The notes beneath the pieces are model-generated. The model searched no databases. It was not told the DNA's origin and saw nothing but the letters and a program-made list of their open reading frames with translations. Positions 25,226 to 34,594 of a stretch of DNA of 58,737 bases are shown here, piece after piece; the stretch's first letter is position 1; each line of letters opens with the position of its first letter. The stretch lies in the NCBI RefSeq assembly GCF_902168175.1, contig NZ_CABHOU010000011.1, forward strand, positions 1-58,737. Reading direction: 5' to 3'. A program made the translations under genes and the position numbers. The stretch comes from an uncultured Chitinophaga sp. Lineage in GTDB: Bacteria; Bacteroidota; Bacteroidia; Chitinophagales; Chitinophagaceae.

Positions 25226-28200
25226 TTATACGGGTATTTTTAAGATCACCTTTGTACCAGCCGGTGTTTGGTCCGACTCGTACAGGTTTATAATATCGAT
25301 GCTGGCATTTAAAGCGGCGTGTTTGTTTAATAAACTGAGCCTGTTTTCGGTAATCTTCATGCCCAGCGATTTTTTTGTGGTAGCGGTTTTACTCTTTAGT
25401 TCCTGTGCTTTTTCGCGGCCTATCCCGTTATCTTCTATCACACAATGCAACATCGCGTCCTGCGGCATGCTGATCTCAATTTTCAGATGTCCTATGCTTT
25501 GCTTGTGCAAAAGTCCGTGCCATATGGCGTTTTCTACGTAAGGTTGTATAATCAGGGGCGGTAGTTCCACGCTGTCGGGGTTCACATTCTTCTGTACCAC
25601 TATTTCATACGAAAACTTCTTGTCGAAACGCAGTGCTTCCATGTCAATATACAACTTTAAAGCGTCCAGTTCATTTGAAAGCATTACGTGTTTGCTGTTG
25701 GAGTTGTCCAGTATCAGCCTTATCAGTTTCGCAAACTTGGTAAGGTACAACGATGCGGTGGCCTGATCGCTTTTAACGATGTAGCGGTTAATGGAATTAA
25801 GGCAGTTGAAGATGAAATGAGGGTTCATTTGCGCCCGCAGTGCCTGCATTTCCATATCGGCCATTTTTTGTTGTGTATCCATAAGTATACGCTCTGCGGC
25901 CCTCTTTTCAGCTTCCGCCTTTGCTCTCACTATTTTATTTGCACACAAGCTCGCGATTGTTGTGAGTATGGACAAGTGCTTTTGAGTAAAGAACCGTTTT
26001 TCTGAGTGTTCGCAATCGATAACGCCTAAAACCTGGTCGCCAAATACGATGGGGACGGTAATTTCGGAGTAACGCAGTTTATCGTCTACAATATAGCGTG
26101 GGTCTTTAGTGGTGTCGGGGATTATTTCGGCACGGCCGGAGTAGGCAACGCTGCCTGTAATACCCTGACCCACCGGTATTTCAAGTGGCGCTTTCACTTC
26201 AAAGGTAATATGGCTTTTGGGGCCGTGTGCAGCTTTTTGCACCAGCATCTGCCTTTCCTCGTCCAGCAGGTAAATCACACAATCTTCGAAGTGCAGGCGG
26301 CCAATACAATTGCGCGCCACATCCCACAGTATATGATCGGTTTGCTGATGTTCGTAGAGGCTGGATGCGAAATAATTGATGGCCTGCTCGGTATCCAGCT
26401 CTTCCTCTTTCTCTTTCAGCTTTCTGTTGCGGTTACGCACATATTGCCAAAGTGCAAAAAAGGAAAGCAGGATTACCGGAGCCAGGAACCACCACTTCTT
26501 CCAGTAGGGTGCATCGATCTTAAAACGGAAGTCTTTTTTGGCTGATAACCAGTCTACCCCGTTCAGGCTGGCCTGCACCTGCAGGTTGTATTTACCCGGG
26601 GGCAGCGAAATAAGCCGTAATGTATTATTGTTCCCCAACGCTTTCCAGGCGGTATCCAGCCCGGAGAGCTGGTAGCGGTACTGTACTTTGTCGGGGTTGT
26701 TAAAGTAAGGGCAGCTAAAGGTTACGTCCAGCGAGTTTTGCGTATAACCCAACACCGGATTTGCGTCCAGGTGGTAAAACAGGGTGTCGTTATTATTGAT
26801 GCGTACGTGGGAAATAAATACGGGCGGGGTATTATCGGCGGGTAATAATGCGGCGGGTGGCAGGTAGTTGATGCCGTTGTTGCCGCCAAAAAACAGGATG
26901 CCCTCTTTGTTCTGCATCCAGGCATTGTTGTTAAAACCATATCCCTGTACATTGTCGGTATGGTCGAACAACTGTAACTGCATGGTGTGCGGGTCGAAGC
27001 GGTAAATGCCGTTTTCGGAAGCGGCCCATATCACATCGTGCTTATCCTGGAAAAGTATGCTGATGAACGCTTTGGAAAATGCAGGGGTGGCAATGGTTTG
27101 CACTACCGGTTTGCCATGGGTGTAACTGGCCTGGAAAAGCTGGCCGTTGCTGGCAAACAGCAGGCTGTTATCGTCGCGCATGAATGCTGCGCTTACATAT
27201 GCGGGGCCGCCTGGCAGTGGTACTTCCGTAAGGTACTGAAGGTCGGGGGTAAGGCAGTGCAGCCCTTTATTGGTGGTAATCCATATAATACCGTCTTTGC
27301 CCTGGAAGGCGTTATTCGAATTGTCTTTAGCAGGTGGAACGTTTACGGTATCTATACGGTAGGTCCTGCCGTCCATTACATACATCGCATCGCGCCCCAG
27401 GAAAAGGTGTTTGCCATTTTGAAGGGTAACTACATCGTCGAAGAAGTCTTGTTCGCAAAGCTGTTTCACATAGGCATTGGCATAAGCCGGCCGCCTGTAT
27501 TGTTTGTTAACCGGGTCGAACAGCCAGGGACCAAAGTTGGTGGGGCCAAGAATGATGTATTTGCCATCGTAAATAAGTCCGCGGATGGAAGGCTGTTGTA
27601 ATTGGCCGGTGGCACCGGGTTTGGGTTCAAAAAACTCCAGCCGGTCGTCTTTCATTTTCCAGCATACAAAGCCGCTGGCCGTAGCCATCCATATATTCCC
27701 TTCTTTGTCTTCCAGCAGGCGGCGCACGTTATTCACCGCCATAGAGCGACTGTTGCCGGAGGAACTGATACGTACGAGTCCAAAGTCGGGCTGCTGTAAC
27801 GGGAAGCGCGCCATGCCATCTATAGTGGCCATCCAGGCATACCCCCAGCGATCGGTAAAGGCATAGTCGGCATAGTCGCCGGCGGTTACGGGCAGGCCGT
27901 TTACAAAAAAACGTAGACGTTTGTAAGTGTTGCGATCACTATTATACTCAAAAATGCCTTCCATTGCTACCAGCAAAAAACGGCTGCTGTCTAACCGTAC
28001 CAGGCTGCGTGCATTTAATATGCTGCCGCCTTCGTCCGGATTTACAACGGGGGTAATTTTACCGGCCTTAAAGTTATACCAGTAAGTAAGGTTTTTCCAA
28101 CTGCTCACCATGGCGCTGTCGTCGTTTACCGGGTAAATGTTTTTGGCGTCGAGGTCGGGCAGTTGGCGCAGTTGTTTGTTGTTGGTGTTGTAGGAGTAAA

Positions 28201-28840
28201 CCTGGTTGTCTTTCTCGAAAAAGAAAGTATGGCCGTAATAGGTACAAAACGAAGGATTAAAGGGAGGTTTAAGTGGTATCTGCTGCAGGGCGGGATAAAA
28301 CACCCTGGCCTGCTCGTCGTATTTCAAAAAGCCTTCTTTGGTAAACAGCCATACCGATTTGTCGCGGTGCTCGATGATCTTACCAACTACCGTTTCTTTC
28401 ATTACCGGCATGGGTACCGGTTTAAAACCCCGGAAGTCGTCGATGTAGCGATAAGCGCCATTGGGTGAGATAGCCCAAACCCGTCCGTTGCGATCGCACA
28501 ACAGCCCGTTCATTCGTTCCGGCAGTGAAAAGTCGTGGGTATGTTTACCATCGAAGCGGGTGAGGGTGCGGGGCGTGAGTATCCACAGATAACCCTGCAC
28601 GTCGCGGGCGGCGGCAATAATAGACCCTCCTTTAATGCCGTAGGAGTAACCGAATACCTGCAGGTGATAGTCGGGCAACTGGGCCCATGCGGTAAAAGGG
28701 AGCATACATAACAGCAAAAGGGTTGTTGTAACTCGTGCATATCGCTTATGGTACCTGGTATTCAAGCTGTGAGTCCTGTTTTGATAAGGTTGAAAGATGA
28801 TGTTGTAAACAAAATTACTGGTACCCGGTTTAAAATGCAA
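25226..28840 (-). CDS. Propeller-type sensor kinase with GAF and LytS-like kinase domain
   Basis: A 1204-residue hybrid sensor. It has a signal region ending FTAWAQ, two-component propeller repeats (about residues 60-680, e.g. LLEDKEGNIWMATASG), a Y_Y_Y domain (about 690-770), one transmembrane helix (about 783-803), a GAF domain (about 820-975) and a His_kinase of the LytS type. The phospho-acceptor is His1008 in MNPHFIFNCLNSINR, and the ATP lid has DNGIGR and NRLSLLN. The ATG at 28840 gives an extra N-terminal stretch. A TTG at 28765 would put the signal peptide at the start. It senses periplasmic ligands and probably a second cytosolic ligand through GAF. Confidence 0.9.
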   Translation of the reverse strand: MHFKPGTSNFVYNIIFQPYQNRTHSLNTRYHKRYARVTTTLLLLCMLPFTAWAQLPDYHLQVFGYSYGIKGGSIIAAARDVQGYLWILTPRTLTRFDGKHTHDFSLPERMNGLLCDRNGRVWAISPNGAYRYIDDFRGFKPVPMPVMKETVVGKIIEHRDKSVWLFTKEGFLKYDEQARVFYPALQQIPLKPPFNPSFCTYYGHTFFFEKDNQVYSYNTNNKQLRQLPDLDAKNIYPVNDDSAMVSSWKNLTYWYNFKAGKITPVVNPDEGGSILNARSLVRLDSSRFLLVAMEGIFEYNSDRNTYKRLRFFVNGLPVTAGDYADYAFTDRWGYAWMATIDGMARFPLQQPDFGLVRISSSGNSRSMAVNNVRRLLEDKEGNIWMATASGFVCWKMKDDRLEFFEPKPGATGQLQQPSIRGLIYDGKYIILGPTNFGPWLFDPVNKQYRRPAYANAYVKQLCEQDFFDDVVTLQNGKHLFLGRDAMYVMDGRTYRIDTVNVPPAKDNSNNAFQGKDGIIWITTNKGLHCLTPDLQYLTEVPLPGGPAYVSAAFMRDDNSLLFASNGQLFQASYTHGKPVVQTIATPAFSKAFISILFQDKHDVIWAASENGIYRFDPHTMQLQLFDHTDNVQGYGFNNNAWMQNKEGILFFGGNNGINYLPPAALLPADNTPPVFISHVRINNNDTLFYHLDANPVLGYTQNSLDVTFSCPYFNNPDKVQYRYQLSGLDTAWKALGNNNTLRLISLPPGKYNLQVQASLNGVDWLSAKKDFRFKIDAPYWKKWWFLAPVILLSFFALWQYVRNRNRKLKEKEEELDTEQAINYFASSLYEHQQTDHILWDVARNCIGRLHFEDCVIYLLDEERQMLVQKAAHGPKSHITFEVKAPLEIPVGQGITGSVAYSGRAEIIPDTTKDPRYIVDDKLRYSEITVPIVFGDQVLGVIDCEHSEKRFFTQKHLSILTTIASLCANKIVRAKAEAEKRAAERILMDTQQKMADMEMQALRAQMNPHFIFNCLNSINRYIVKSDQATASLYLTKFAKLIRLILDNSNSKHVMLSNELDALKLYIDMEALRFDKKFSYEIVVQKNVNPDSVELPPLIIQPYVENAIWHGLLHKQSIGHLKIEISMPQDAMLHCVIEDNGIGREKAQELKSKTATTKKSLGMKITENRLSLLNKHAALNASIDIINLYESDQTPAGTKVILKIPV

Positions 28841-28872
28841 TGTCAGGAATGGCTGGTTCCGGCATAAAAATA

Positions 28873-28893
28873 GGCCCGGAAGAAATCCGGGCC
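28873..28893 (-). terminator. Terminator of the DUF4406 gene
   Basis: GGCCCGGA (28873-28880) pairs with TCCGGGCC (28886-28893). An A-rich flank on the left gives a T tract on the minus strand. It lies 50 bp after the stop. Confidence 0.65.
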
Positions 28894-28943
28894 GTCGTTT
28901 ACTGAGCCATTGGCAATTTTTATTGAGTGTTTAGCAGTTTCAA

Positions 28944-29333
28944 TTAATTGGTTGAAAGTACAGCCGGTATCTCCTGCTGATCGCGGAATACCAGTTTTCC
29001 CTTCTTTTCGGCCTGGGCCACCATTTCATCTGCCCCGGCCGAGGGGCCGCCAATACGCAGTACGGCGTCGCACTTGTTGATAAGCTGTACCGAAATGGGA
29101 TGAAATATTTCATTGAAAATATCGTCGCCTATGCGTTTTGATCCGGCTATTTCGATCAGCGGCAGGGCAAACCATTCGCCAAGTACCGGCAGGTGGCCAC
29201 GGCGGTAAAGCTGGAGGGCTACAGCCTGCATGTGGTCAACATTGGCTTTAATGAGCTTCGGGTCGTCGTTGGTGCCGGAGCGGTATGGGCCGGCAACCAG
29301 TATCATTAGAGGTTTTGATGTATGCATTTGCAT
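28944..29333 (-). CDS. DUF4406 protein (nucleoside deoxyribosyltransferase-like)
   Basis: A 129-residue protein of the DUF4406 type, related in fold to nucleoside 2-deoxyribosyltransferases. Visible segments are LVAGPYRSGTNDDPKLIKANVDHM at the N-terminus, RGHLPVLGEWFALPL, and CDAVLRIGGPSAGADEMVAQAEKKGKLVF. The last is the conserved Gly-rich loop followed by a Glu that would be the catalytic position. The substrate is unknown. It stands alone. Confidence 0.8.
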   Translation of the reverse strand: MQMHTSKPLMILVAGPYRSGTNDDPKLIKANVDHMQAVALQLYRRGHLPVLGEWFALPLIEIAGSKRIGDDIFNEIFHPISVQLINKCDAVLRIGGPSAGADEMVAQAEKKGKLVFRDQQEIPAVLSTN

Positions 29334-29361
29334 GATAATGAATTGATTCTTTGTTTAAACG

Positions 29362-29415
29362 AAGGCCCGGCATGAATGTTACGGTGGCTGCGTACTTTTT
29401 TCATGCGCGGGCCTT
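29362..29415 (-). terminator. Hairpin after the small lipoprotein gene
   Basis: AAGGCCCG (29362-29369) pairs with CGGGCCTT (29408-29415), and an inner CATGAA/TTCATG pair extends the stem. It lies just after the stop of the minus-strand gene at 29430. Confidence 0.55.
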
Positions 29416-29429
29416 TGGCGTTTTACCGG

Positions 29430-29819
29430 TTAGTTAGCCGTTTTCTTCTGCGCGTTCCATAGTCCTTTCACGTCGTAGCTGTTTTTCCAGCTTCCGGAAA
29501 TTTCGTTGGTGGCAGGATTGTAGGTGCCGGTTAATGTTACGATTACCGTCGCGTCGTCGATGTATTTGTACTGGGCGGTGAAGTCGCTGCCCGACAGTTT
29601 CCAGCTGCCGGTGGCAGTTACTTCGCCATCGGCGTTAACGCGCTTAACGGAATGATTTGCGCTTAATTGCATGTAGAATAAGCCACTTGGCGGTGCTTCG
29701 GTGCCTTTACTAAGTTTACCGTTCCATGAACCGGTTAATGGGGATGGGGTAGCGGCTTCTTTTTTACAGGAAAACAGCAGGGTACAAGCAATGATAGCAG
29801 ATAAGCATGTGAGTTTCAT
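29430..29819 (-). CDS. Lipocalin-like small lipoprotein
   Basis: A 129-residue lipoprotein with lipobox LLFSCKKE (Cys18). The mature part is a short beta-barrel type with the repeating pattern LTGSWNGKL, ATGSWKLSGSDF and EISGSWKNSY, like the lipocalin-type proteins of Bacteroidota. Function unknown. TACCTTTG on the minus strand at 29847-29854 is a full -7 promoter match 27 bp before the start. Confidence 0.7.
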   Translation of the reverse strand: MKLTCLSAIIACTLLFSCKKEAATPSPLTGSWNGKLSKGTEAPPSGLFYMQLSANHSVKRVNADGEVTATGSWKLSGSDFTAQYKYIDDATVIVTLTGTYNPATNEISGSWKNSYDVKGLWNAQKKTAN

Positions 29820-29846
29820 GATGTAAGTGTTTGTTTATTTGCGATG

Positions 29847-29854
29847 CAAAGGTA
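29847..29854 (-). promoter_or_regulatory. -7 promoter element of the gene at 29430
   Basis: TACCTTTG on the minus strand matches TAnnTTTG. The remainder of the 368-bp gap 29820-30187 contains a weak AAGAAGC/GCTTCTT hairpin (29968-29995) with a T-rich tail and no gene that I can see. Confidence 0.5.
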
Positions 29855-30187
29855 TCCGGGGGACTATTAACAGCCCGGCAGGGGTGAGTAAGCGGGAGTT
29901 ATTTTTGAGTAAACAGGCAAAAAATGGCCGAAGTACGAAGAACGGAGCAGGGTTGGGCTAAAAAGGAAAGAAGCCCCGCGTATGCAGAGCTTCTTGTTTC
30001 TTTTTTGGGTATAACACCGTTGGTGTATTTAGAGTAATCTTGTTCGTAGTTTCTGATGCAATACTACGACATATCTTTCACTTTTTATCATCATCCCGCC
30101 TAACTTTATTTTAAACTGACAGAATGATGCAGTTGTGACAAAGTGTAGAAATGACACATGCAACCGGTTTCTCTGTCGTTCGCAGTC

Positions 30188-30559
30188 CTAATCTTCCTTA
30201 GATGATACCCATTTTACCGCCATATCCAGTTCATTTGTTTTAAAGCCCTTAAACTCGCCTGGTACAAATACACTGAATATGTTGGTAAAGCTGTTCACGT
30301 TTTCTGAGTCGGTAAGAATGGCGGCACGGTGCCACTTACTCAATTGCTTCAATCCCATCAATGCATCCTGCAACCATGCGCCCCCGGTAAAGTTCTTTAG
30401 TTCTGTATCGATCACCATCAGGTAATTGAGTTCACCAGTCCGTTGCACTAATTCGTTAACTGCAGGTAGTACATCCGTTTCAAAATCTTGTTTCGTTACT
30501 TCACCGCTTGCGCGAAAGGCAACGATGTTTGACGGTACGTTCGACAGTTGTGAAATCAT
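30188..30559 (-). CDS. STAS/SEC14-like (SpoIIAA-like) protein
   Basis: A 123-residue cytosolic protein matching the SpoIIAA-like (STAS/SEC14) pattern: FRASGEVTKQDFETDVLPAV, LMVIDTELKNFTGGAWLQDA, and HRAAILTDSENVNSFTNIF, ending KGFKTNELDMAVKWV. Members occur in stress-related and phosphorelay contexts but have no fixed function. It is divergent from the PAS kinase gene. Confidence 0.8.
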   Translation of the reverse strand: MISQLSNVPSNIVAFRASGEVTKQDFETDVLPAVNELVQRTGELNYLMVIDTELKNFTGGAWLQDALMGLKQLSKWHRAAILTDSENVNSFTNIFSVFVPGEFKGFKTNELDMAVKWVSSKED

Positions 30560-30772
30560 AAAATTGTTTTAAATATCAGGCTAAATATTGTGCCATTATT
30601 TCCACAGTACTGTGCCATATCTTCAATAAAACTAACGGAATGCAGGCCCGGGATGCAGTGTAGAGGCTTTTCTACACTCCTTGTTTAAGTAATAAAATGA
30701 TAAAACGTGGCATGGTTTTTCCCTTTTTAAACTCAGCCATATCATTTATTTATTCACCGGAATTCTAAGGTT

Positions 30773-31939
30773 ATGATTGACAATAACAATAGGAAACATC
30801 CGGACGGAACAGGGCCTACTCGGATAGCGGAGAAAGAACTGAAGTTGAGAGAAGAGCAATTGCGCGCCCTGGTGGAAAACACACCGGATGTTATTACAAG
30901 ATGGGACAGTAAGCTGAAATTGGTTTTCGCTAATGCAGCTCACGAGGAAAAAACAGGGAAGCGCCTGGAAACCGTTATTGGAAAAACCACTGTCGAAATG
31001 GGCTTTCCAGATGAGATTGCGCTTCCATACATGGAAAAGCTGCGACAGGTATTTGAAACTGCCCGCCCGCAGGAACACTATAATTTTTATGAAGGGCCGC
31101 ATGGCCATGTACATTTCCACTCCCGCATGGTACCCGAGCTTGATACGGAGGGCAATGTATACACCGTACTGTCTATTGCACGGGACGTAACCCTGACCCG
31201 CAACGTGAACCTCGAAATGCAGGAATTAAACCGGCAGTTGCAGGTAAAAGAACGTATTAACGATGCGTTGGTGGAAGAGTTAAATGCCTTTACCCGGGTG
31301 ATCGGGGGGCAGTATACTACCGCTTTGCAAAAGGCATATACGTCTCTCGAGTTCCTGATCAGTAACGACGGGCAGCAGCTTAGCAACGAGGGGCGCGCCA
31401 GCTTGCGGCGTGTGCAATCGGCATTGCAGCGGATGAAACTGATGACCCAGGACCTTGTATCGTTCTCAAGCATAGAGGCCGATCAGGATAGTTTTTCAGA
31501 AATAGACCTGAACCAGGTGCTGGAAATAGTAAAGGGCGAAATGGAGGGGAAACTGACGCATTCCAACGTGGTAATCGATGTTGACCCGTTGCCGGTGGTG
31601 AAAGGTTATGCCATGTTAGTATCGCTGCTCTTTTATCACCTGCTGGATAATGCGGGTAAGTTTAGCCGGGAAGGCGTTGCCCCTAAAATTACCATTCGTT
31701 ACAACCGCCTCGACGGTTACCATGTGGTGTCGTTTAACGATAATGGTATTGGTTTCGAAGAGGCTTCGTCTGCACAGATTTTCGGACTGTTTAACCGGCA
31801 TACAGACAGGCAGCGTTATAAAGGTTCGGGTATTGGCCTCGCCGTGTGTAAGAAAATAATGGACCTGCACGGTGGTTTTATTACAACGGAAAGTAACCCT
31901 GGTGTGGGTAGTATGTTCAGTTGCTGGTTCCCTTTTTAA
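30773..31939 (+). CDS. PAS sensor kinase lacking the phospho-acceptor histidine
   Basis: A 388-residue cytosolic protein with a PAS domain (about residues 27-145, LRALVENTPDVITRWD), a helical dimerisation region (about 150-230) and a HATPase_c domain (about 270-388). The ATPase has the N box HLLDNAGKFS, DNGIGF and GSGIGLAVCKK. In the dimerisation helix, where related kinases read SHDLxxPL, this protein reads NAFTRVIGGQYTTALQKAYT without a histidine, so autophosphorylation at the usual site is not possible. A hairpin AGTGTAGA/TCTACACT (30657-30678) lies about 95 bp before the start. Its stop overlaps the stop of the convergent receiver gene. Confidence 0.85.
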   Translation: MIDNNNRKHPDGTGPTRIAEKELKLREEQLRALVENTPDVITRWDSKLKLVFANAAHEEKTGKRLETVIGKTTVEMGFPDEIALPYMEKLRQVFETARPQEHYNFYEGPHGHVHFHSRMVPELDTEGNVYTVLSIARDVTLTRNVNLEMQELNRQLQVKERINDALVEELNAFTRVIGGQYTTALQKAYTSLEFLISNDGQQLSNEGRASLRRVQSALQRMKLMTQDLVSFSSIEADQDSFSEIDLNQVLEIVKGEMEGKLTHSNVVIDVDPLPVVKGYAMLVSLLFYHLLDNAGKFSREGVAPKITIRYNRLDGYHVVSFNDNGIGFEEASSAQIFGLFNRHTDRQRYKGSGIGLAVCKKIMDLHGGFITTESNPGVGSMFSCWFPF

Positions 31940-32307
31940 TCAAGTATATTTTTAAGCATAGACGTTAATATTTCGATCGTGGGCGGCTTTACAATGCACG
32001 AAGCCGCCCCCGCGGAATAAGCATCGCGGCGTGTTGCATCGTTGATAGAATTGGAGTAAATAATCAATGGCGTATCGCGCAACTGTTCCAGTTTTTTGAT
32101 CGCCTTCAAACATTCCAGCCCGTTCGTACGCGGCATGTTAAAATCAATGAAAATATAATCAGGCTGCAAATCGCCTAACATGATCATCGCTTCTTCCGGA
32201 CTTTGTGCATAAGTGCAGGCATAGGGGGCCGGAACACCTTCCAATGCCTCTAAAAATATTTCTAATTCATCTCTGTCATCATCAATGATCATGATCTGTT
32301 TAACCAT
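31936..32307 (-). CDS. Single-domain response regulator (CheY-like)
   Basis: A 123-residue receiver with all conserved residues: Asp10 and Asp11 in IIDDDRDE, phospho-acceptor Asp55 in FIDFNMPRTNG, a serine in IIYSNS at the Thr/Ser position, and the lysine in CIVKPPT. No output domain follows. It overlaps by four bases the stop of the convergent PAS kinase gene, which suggests a functional link, although that kinase lacks its histidine and the phosphate would have to come from elsewhere. Confidence 0.9.
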   Translation of the reverse strand: MVKQIMIIDDDRDELEIFLEALEGVPAPYACTYAQSPEEAMIMLGDLQPDYIFIDFNMPRTNGLECLKAIKKLEQLRDTPLIIYSNSINDATRRDAYSAGAASCIVKPPTIEILTSMLKNILD

Positions 32308-32577
32308 AGCTGTTTAATTTAAGGAGGCGATAGCCTGCAGATCCGGCAGGTTCGCTTATGTTTTCTCTGCTGCTCTCACAAGAGGTTTACGTCGATTTAT
32401 ATATAAAGCAATACCAATAACTCAATCTTCGAAACAGAAAGTTGGTAGTAACGGGTACAATCAGAAATGTATGGGAAATAATGTATGGGCAAGTAACGTA
32501 TGAGAACACGTTATTGTTTGATAAAAGTAGTATTTAAACGTGGGAAATACAAATTTTTTATAGGGTGATGGGTGCAA

Positions 32578-33213
32578 ATGGCGGCATATGTTTCGTCAAT
32601 TTTTGTATTTTTAGTTACGACCAAAACTAAATTCGCAGCACTGAGCGACAAACTACACATACCACCCGAATGGTTAAAACTGGCAGGAGAGGGCGACGAA
32701 GCCGCATTTACAGATATAATGCAGCAGGTACTCCCATTACTGGAGGTGATCACCGGCAAGATCGTGCAATCGCCCGATGCGGTACGTGATATCCTGCAGG
32801 AAACCATGATACGGGTATGGGTAAACCGGGATAAACTGCCTGAACTCGAAAAACCGCTGCCCTGGCTTAAAAGAGTTGCCCTCAACGAAACATTCACCTG
32901 GCTGCACCAGCGCGCCCGTCACAATAAACTGTTCCTGCCGCTGGAAACAGACGCCCCGCTCGAAGCGGATGTTACCGACCTCGTATCACTGCGCGAAACG
33001 CAGGAAATTCTCCGCCAGGCTATCGAAGAACTGCCTCCCCAAAGAAAAATGATTTACCACATGAGCCGTGTACAGGGCATGAAGTCGCCCGAAATTGCAG
33101 ACGCCCTGCAGCTGTCGCACGGTTATGTAAAGAACGCGCTTACCGCCGCCCTGGCCTTTCTGCGCGAACGACTCGCCGCTGCGGGTAAGTTCATGTTATT
33201 GTACTTCCTGTAA
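32578..33213 (+). CDS. ECF RNA polymerase sigma factor of the glucan locus
   Basis: An ECF sigma factor of about 211 residues. Region 2 is VRDILQETMIRVWVNRDKL, and region 4 is IEELPPQRKMIYHMSRVQGMKSPEIADALQLSHGYVKNAL. The start is uncertain. The ATG at 32578 adds a hydrophobic N-terminus (AAYVSSIFVFLV) that is unusual for a sigma factor, while homologues typically begin near SDKLHIPPEWL, which here would need the CTG at 32641. With FecR and the STN-domain SusC downstream it should form a trans-envelope signalling route that switches on the locus when glucan binds. Confidence 0.88.
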   Translation: MAAYVSSIFVFLVTTKTKFAALSDKLHIPPEWLKLAGEGDEAAFTDIMQQVLPLLEVITGKIVQSPDAVRDILQETMIRVWVNRDKLPELEKPLPWLKRVALNETFTWLHQRARHNKLFLPLETDAPLEADVTDLVSLRETQEILRQAIEELPPQRKMIYHMSRVQGMKSPEIADALQLSHGYVKNALTAALAFLRERLAAAGKFMLLYFL

Positions 33214-33315
33214 AGCGTAGCGTTTACACTTCCATCTTTCTTCAAAAATATTTTAGCATCGATAGTTACCAAATGTATTTCCGGCATTTATTAATAGTAA
33301 GCACCTTTTATAATA

Positions 33316-34494
33316 ATGGAAGAATCACGACTCAGGTACCTGGTTGCACAATGGCAACAATCGGCGCTTACCGAAGATGAACAGCGCGAACTCACCGTCT
33401 TTCTGGCCAAACCGGAAAGCCGCTCTCAGTTCGTGGCTTTAATGAGTGATGTGGCTGGAGAAGACGAAGGCCGGTATGCCTTTGACGCCAACACCTGGAT
33501 GCCTGTCATCAATAATGCCTTACAGGCCGACAAACATATGCAGCCTGTATTGGTACCCACCCGCCGCCAACCGCTCCGCTGGCTGGCAGCAGCGGCAGTG
33601 GCCGCCATGCTGGTGAGTGTGGCCGTTATCTATATAACAAAGGACAAGGGAGATCAAACACTGGTGGCCGATAGTGGCGCAACCAGTCCGGCTAACGTGG
33701 CCCCGGGCCAGGACGTGGCCGTTCTTACATTAAGCGATGGATCTACCGTAAGGCTGGATAGCGCCGGCCGGCAAACGATCCAGCAGGGCAAAACGGTGGT
33801 GAACCAGCAGAACGGAAGTTTGGAGTATGTGGCAGATGATAATGCGGGGCAGGTAACTTACAATACCCTTACGGTTCCCCGTGGCGGGCAGTTCCAGGTA
33901 GTGCTGCCGGATGGAACGAAGGTATGGCTGAACGCGGCATCGTCGCTTGTGTACCCTACTGCGTTTACTGAAAAAGAGCGGGTAGTGGAAATAAAAGGGC
34001 AGGGTTATTTTGAAGTAGCCCGTAATACCAGCCAGCCTTTTGTGGTAAAAGTAAATGGTATGGAAGTACAGGTATTAGGCACCAGCTTCGACGTAATGGC
34101 TTATCCCGAAGAACAATCTATTAACACCACCCTCGTCAATGGTTCGGTAAAAGTGAAGTATGGGGGGCTGGCTCAGCAGTTACGCCCGGGGCAGCAGGCC
34201 ATATTGGACAATGCCACGCTTAACCTGACCATACAACAGGCCGATACCGACCAGGTGATTGCCTGGAAGACCGGCTTCTTCGAATTCGACAATGAAGATT
34301 TAAGCACGATCATGCGCCAGGTGGCGCGCTGGTATGATATAGAAGTTAACCTTAACAATACTAAAACAGCCAGGCGCTTTGGCGGTCGTATAAGCCGTAA
34401 GCTGCCTTTGTCCGAAGTGCTGAATATGTTAAGCGAAGGTGGTGTCAGCTTTCAGTTGAAGGGCCGCACGCTGGACGTAAGCACCGTTAAATAG
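33316..34494 (+). CDS. FecR-family anti-sigma factor
   Basis: A 392-residue inner-membrane regulator. The cytosolic N-terminal part (1-87) binds the sigma factor, one transmembrane helix spans about 88-108 (WLAAAAVAAMLVSVAVIYI), and the periplasmic FecR domain covers about 180-280 (TVPRGGQFQVVLPDGTKVWL, VARNTSQPFVVKVNGMEVQV). A DUF4974-type C-terminal domain follows (FDNEDLSTIMRQVARWYDI), which contacts the STN domain of the receptor. It lies 102 bp after the sigma gene and just before its receptor. Confidence 0.93.
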   Translation: MEESRLRYLVAQWQQSALTEDEQRELTVFLAKPESRSQFVALMSDVAGEDEGRYAFDANTWMPVINNALQADKHMQPVLVPTRRQPLRWLAAAAVAAMLVSVAVIYITKDKGDQTLVADSGATSPANVAPGQDVAVLTLSDGSTVRLDSAGRQTIQQGKTVVNQQNGSLEYVADDNAGQVTYNTLTVPRGGQFQVVLPDGTKVWLNAASSLVYPTAFTEKERVVEIKGQGYFEVARNTSQPFVVKVNGMEVQVLGTSFDVMAYPEEQSINTTLVNGSVKVKYGGLAQQLRPGQQAILDNATLNLTIQQADTDQVIAWKTGFFEFDNEDLSTIMRQVARWYDIEVNLNNTKTARRFGGRISRKLPLSEVLNMLSEGGVSFQLKGRTLDVSTVK

Positions 34495-34594
34495 CCGCCA
34501 TGTAACGATAGAGATTTTATTTATTCCACGAATTGTATAAAAGAGACACGTTATGAAAAAAGAAACTGGTTAGTCAACGCGCGCCCATAAAAAA

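Noticed and set aside
31156..31172. 17-bp match (TGTATACACCGTACTGT) between the PAS kinase gene and the intergenic palindrome at 11605
   Set aside because: It lies inside coding sequence, lacks the second arm of the palindrome, and is likely chance.
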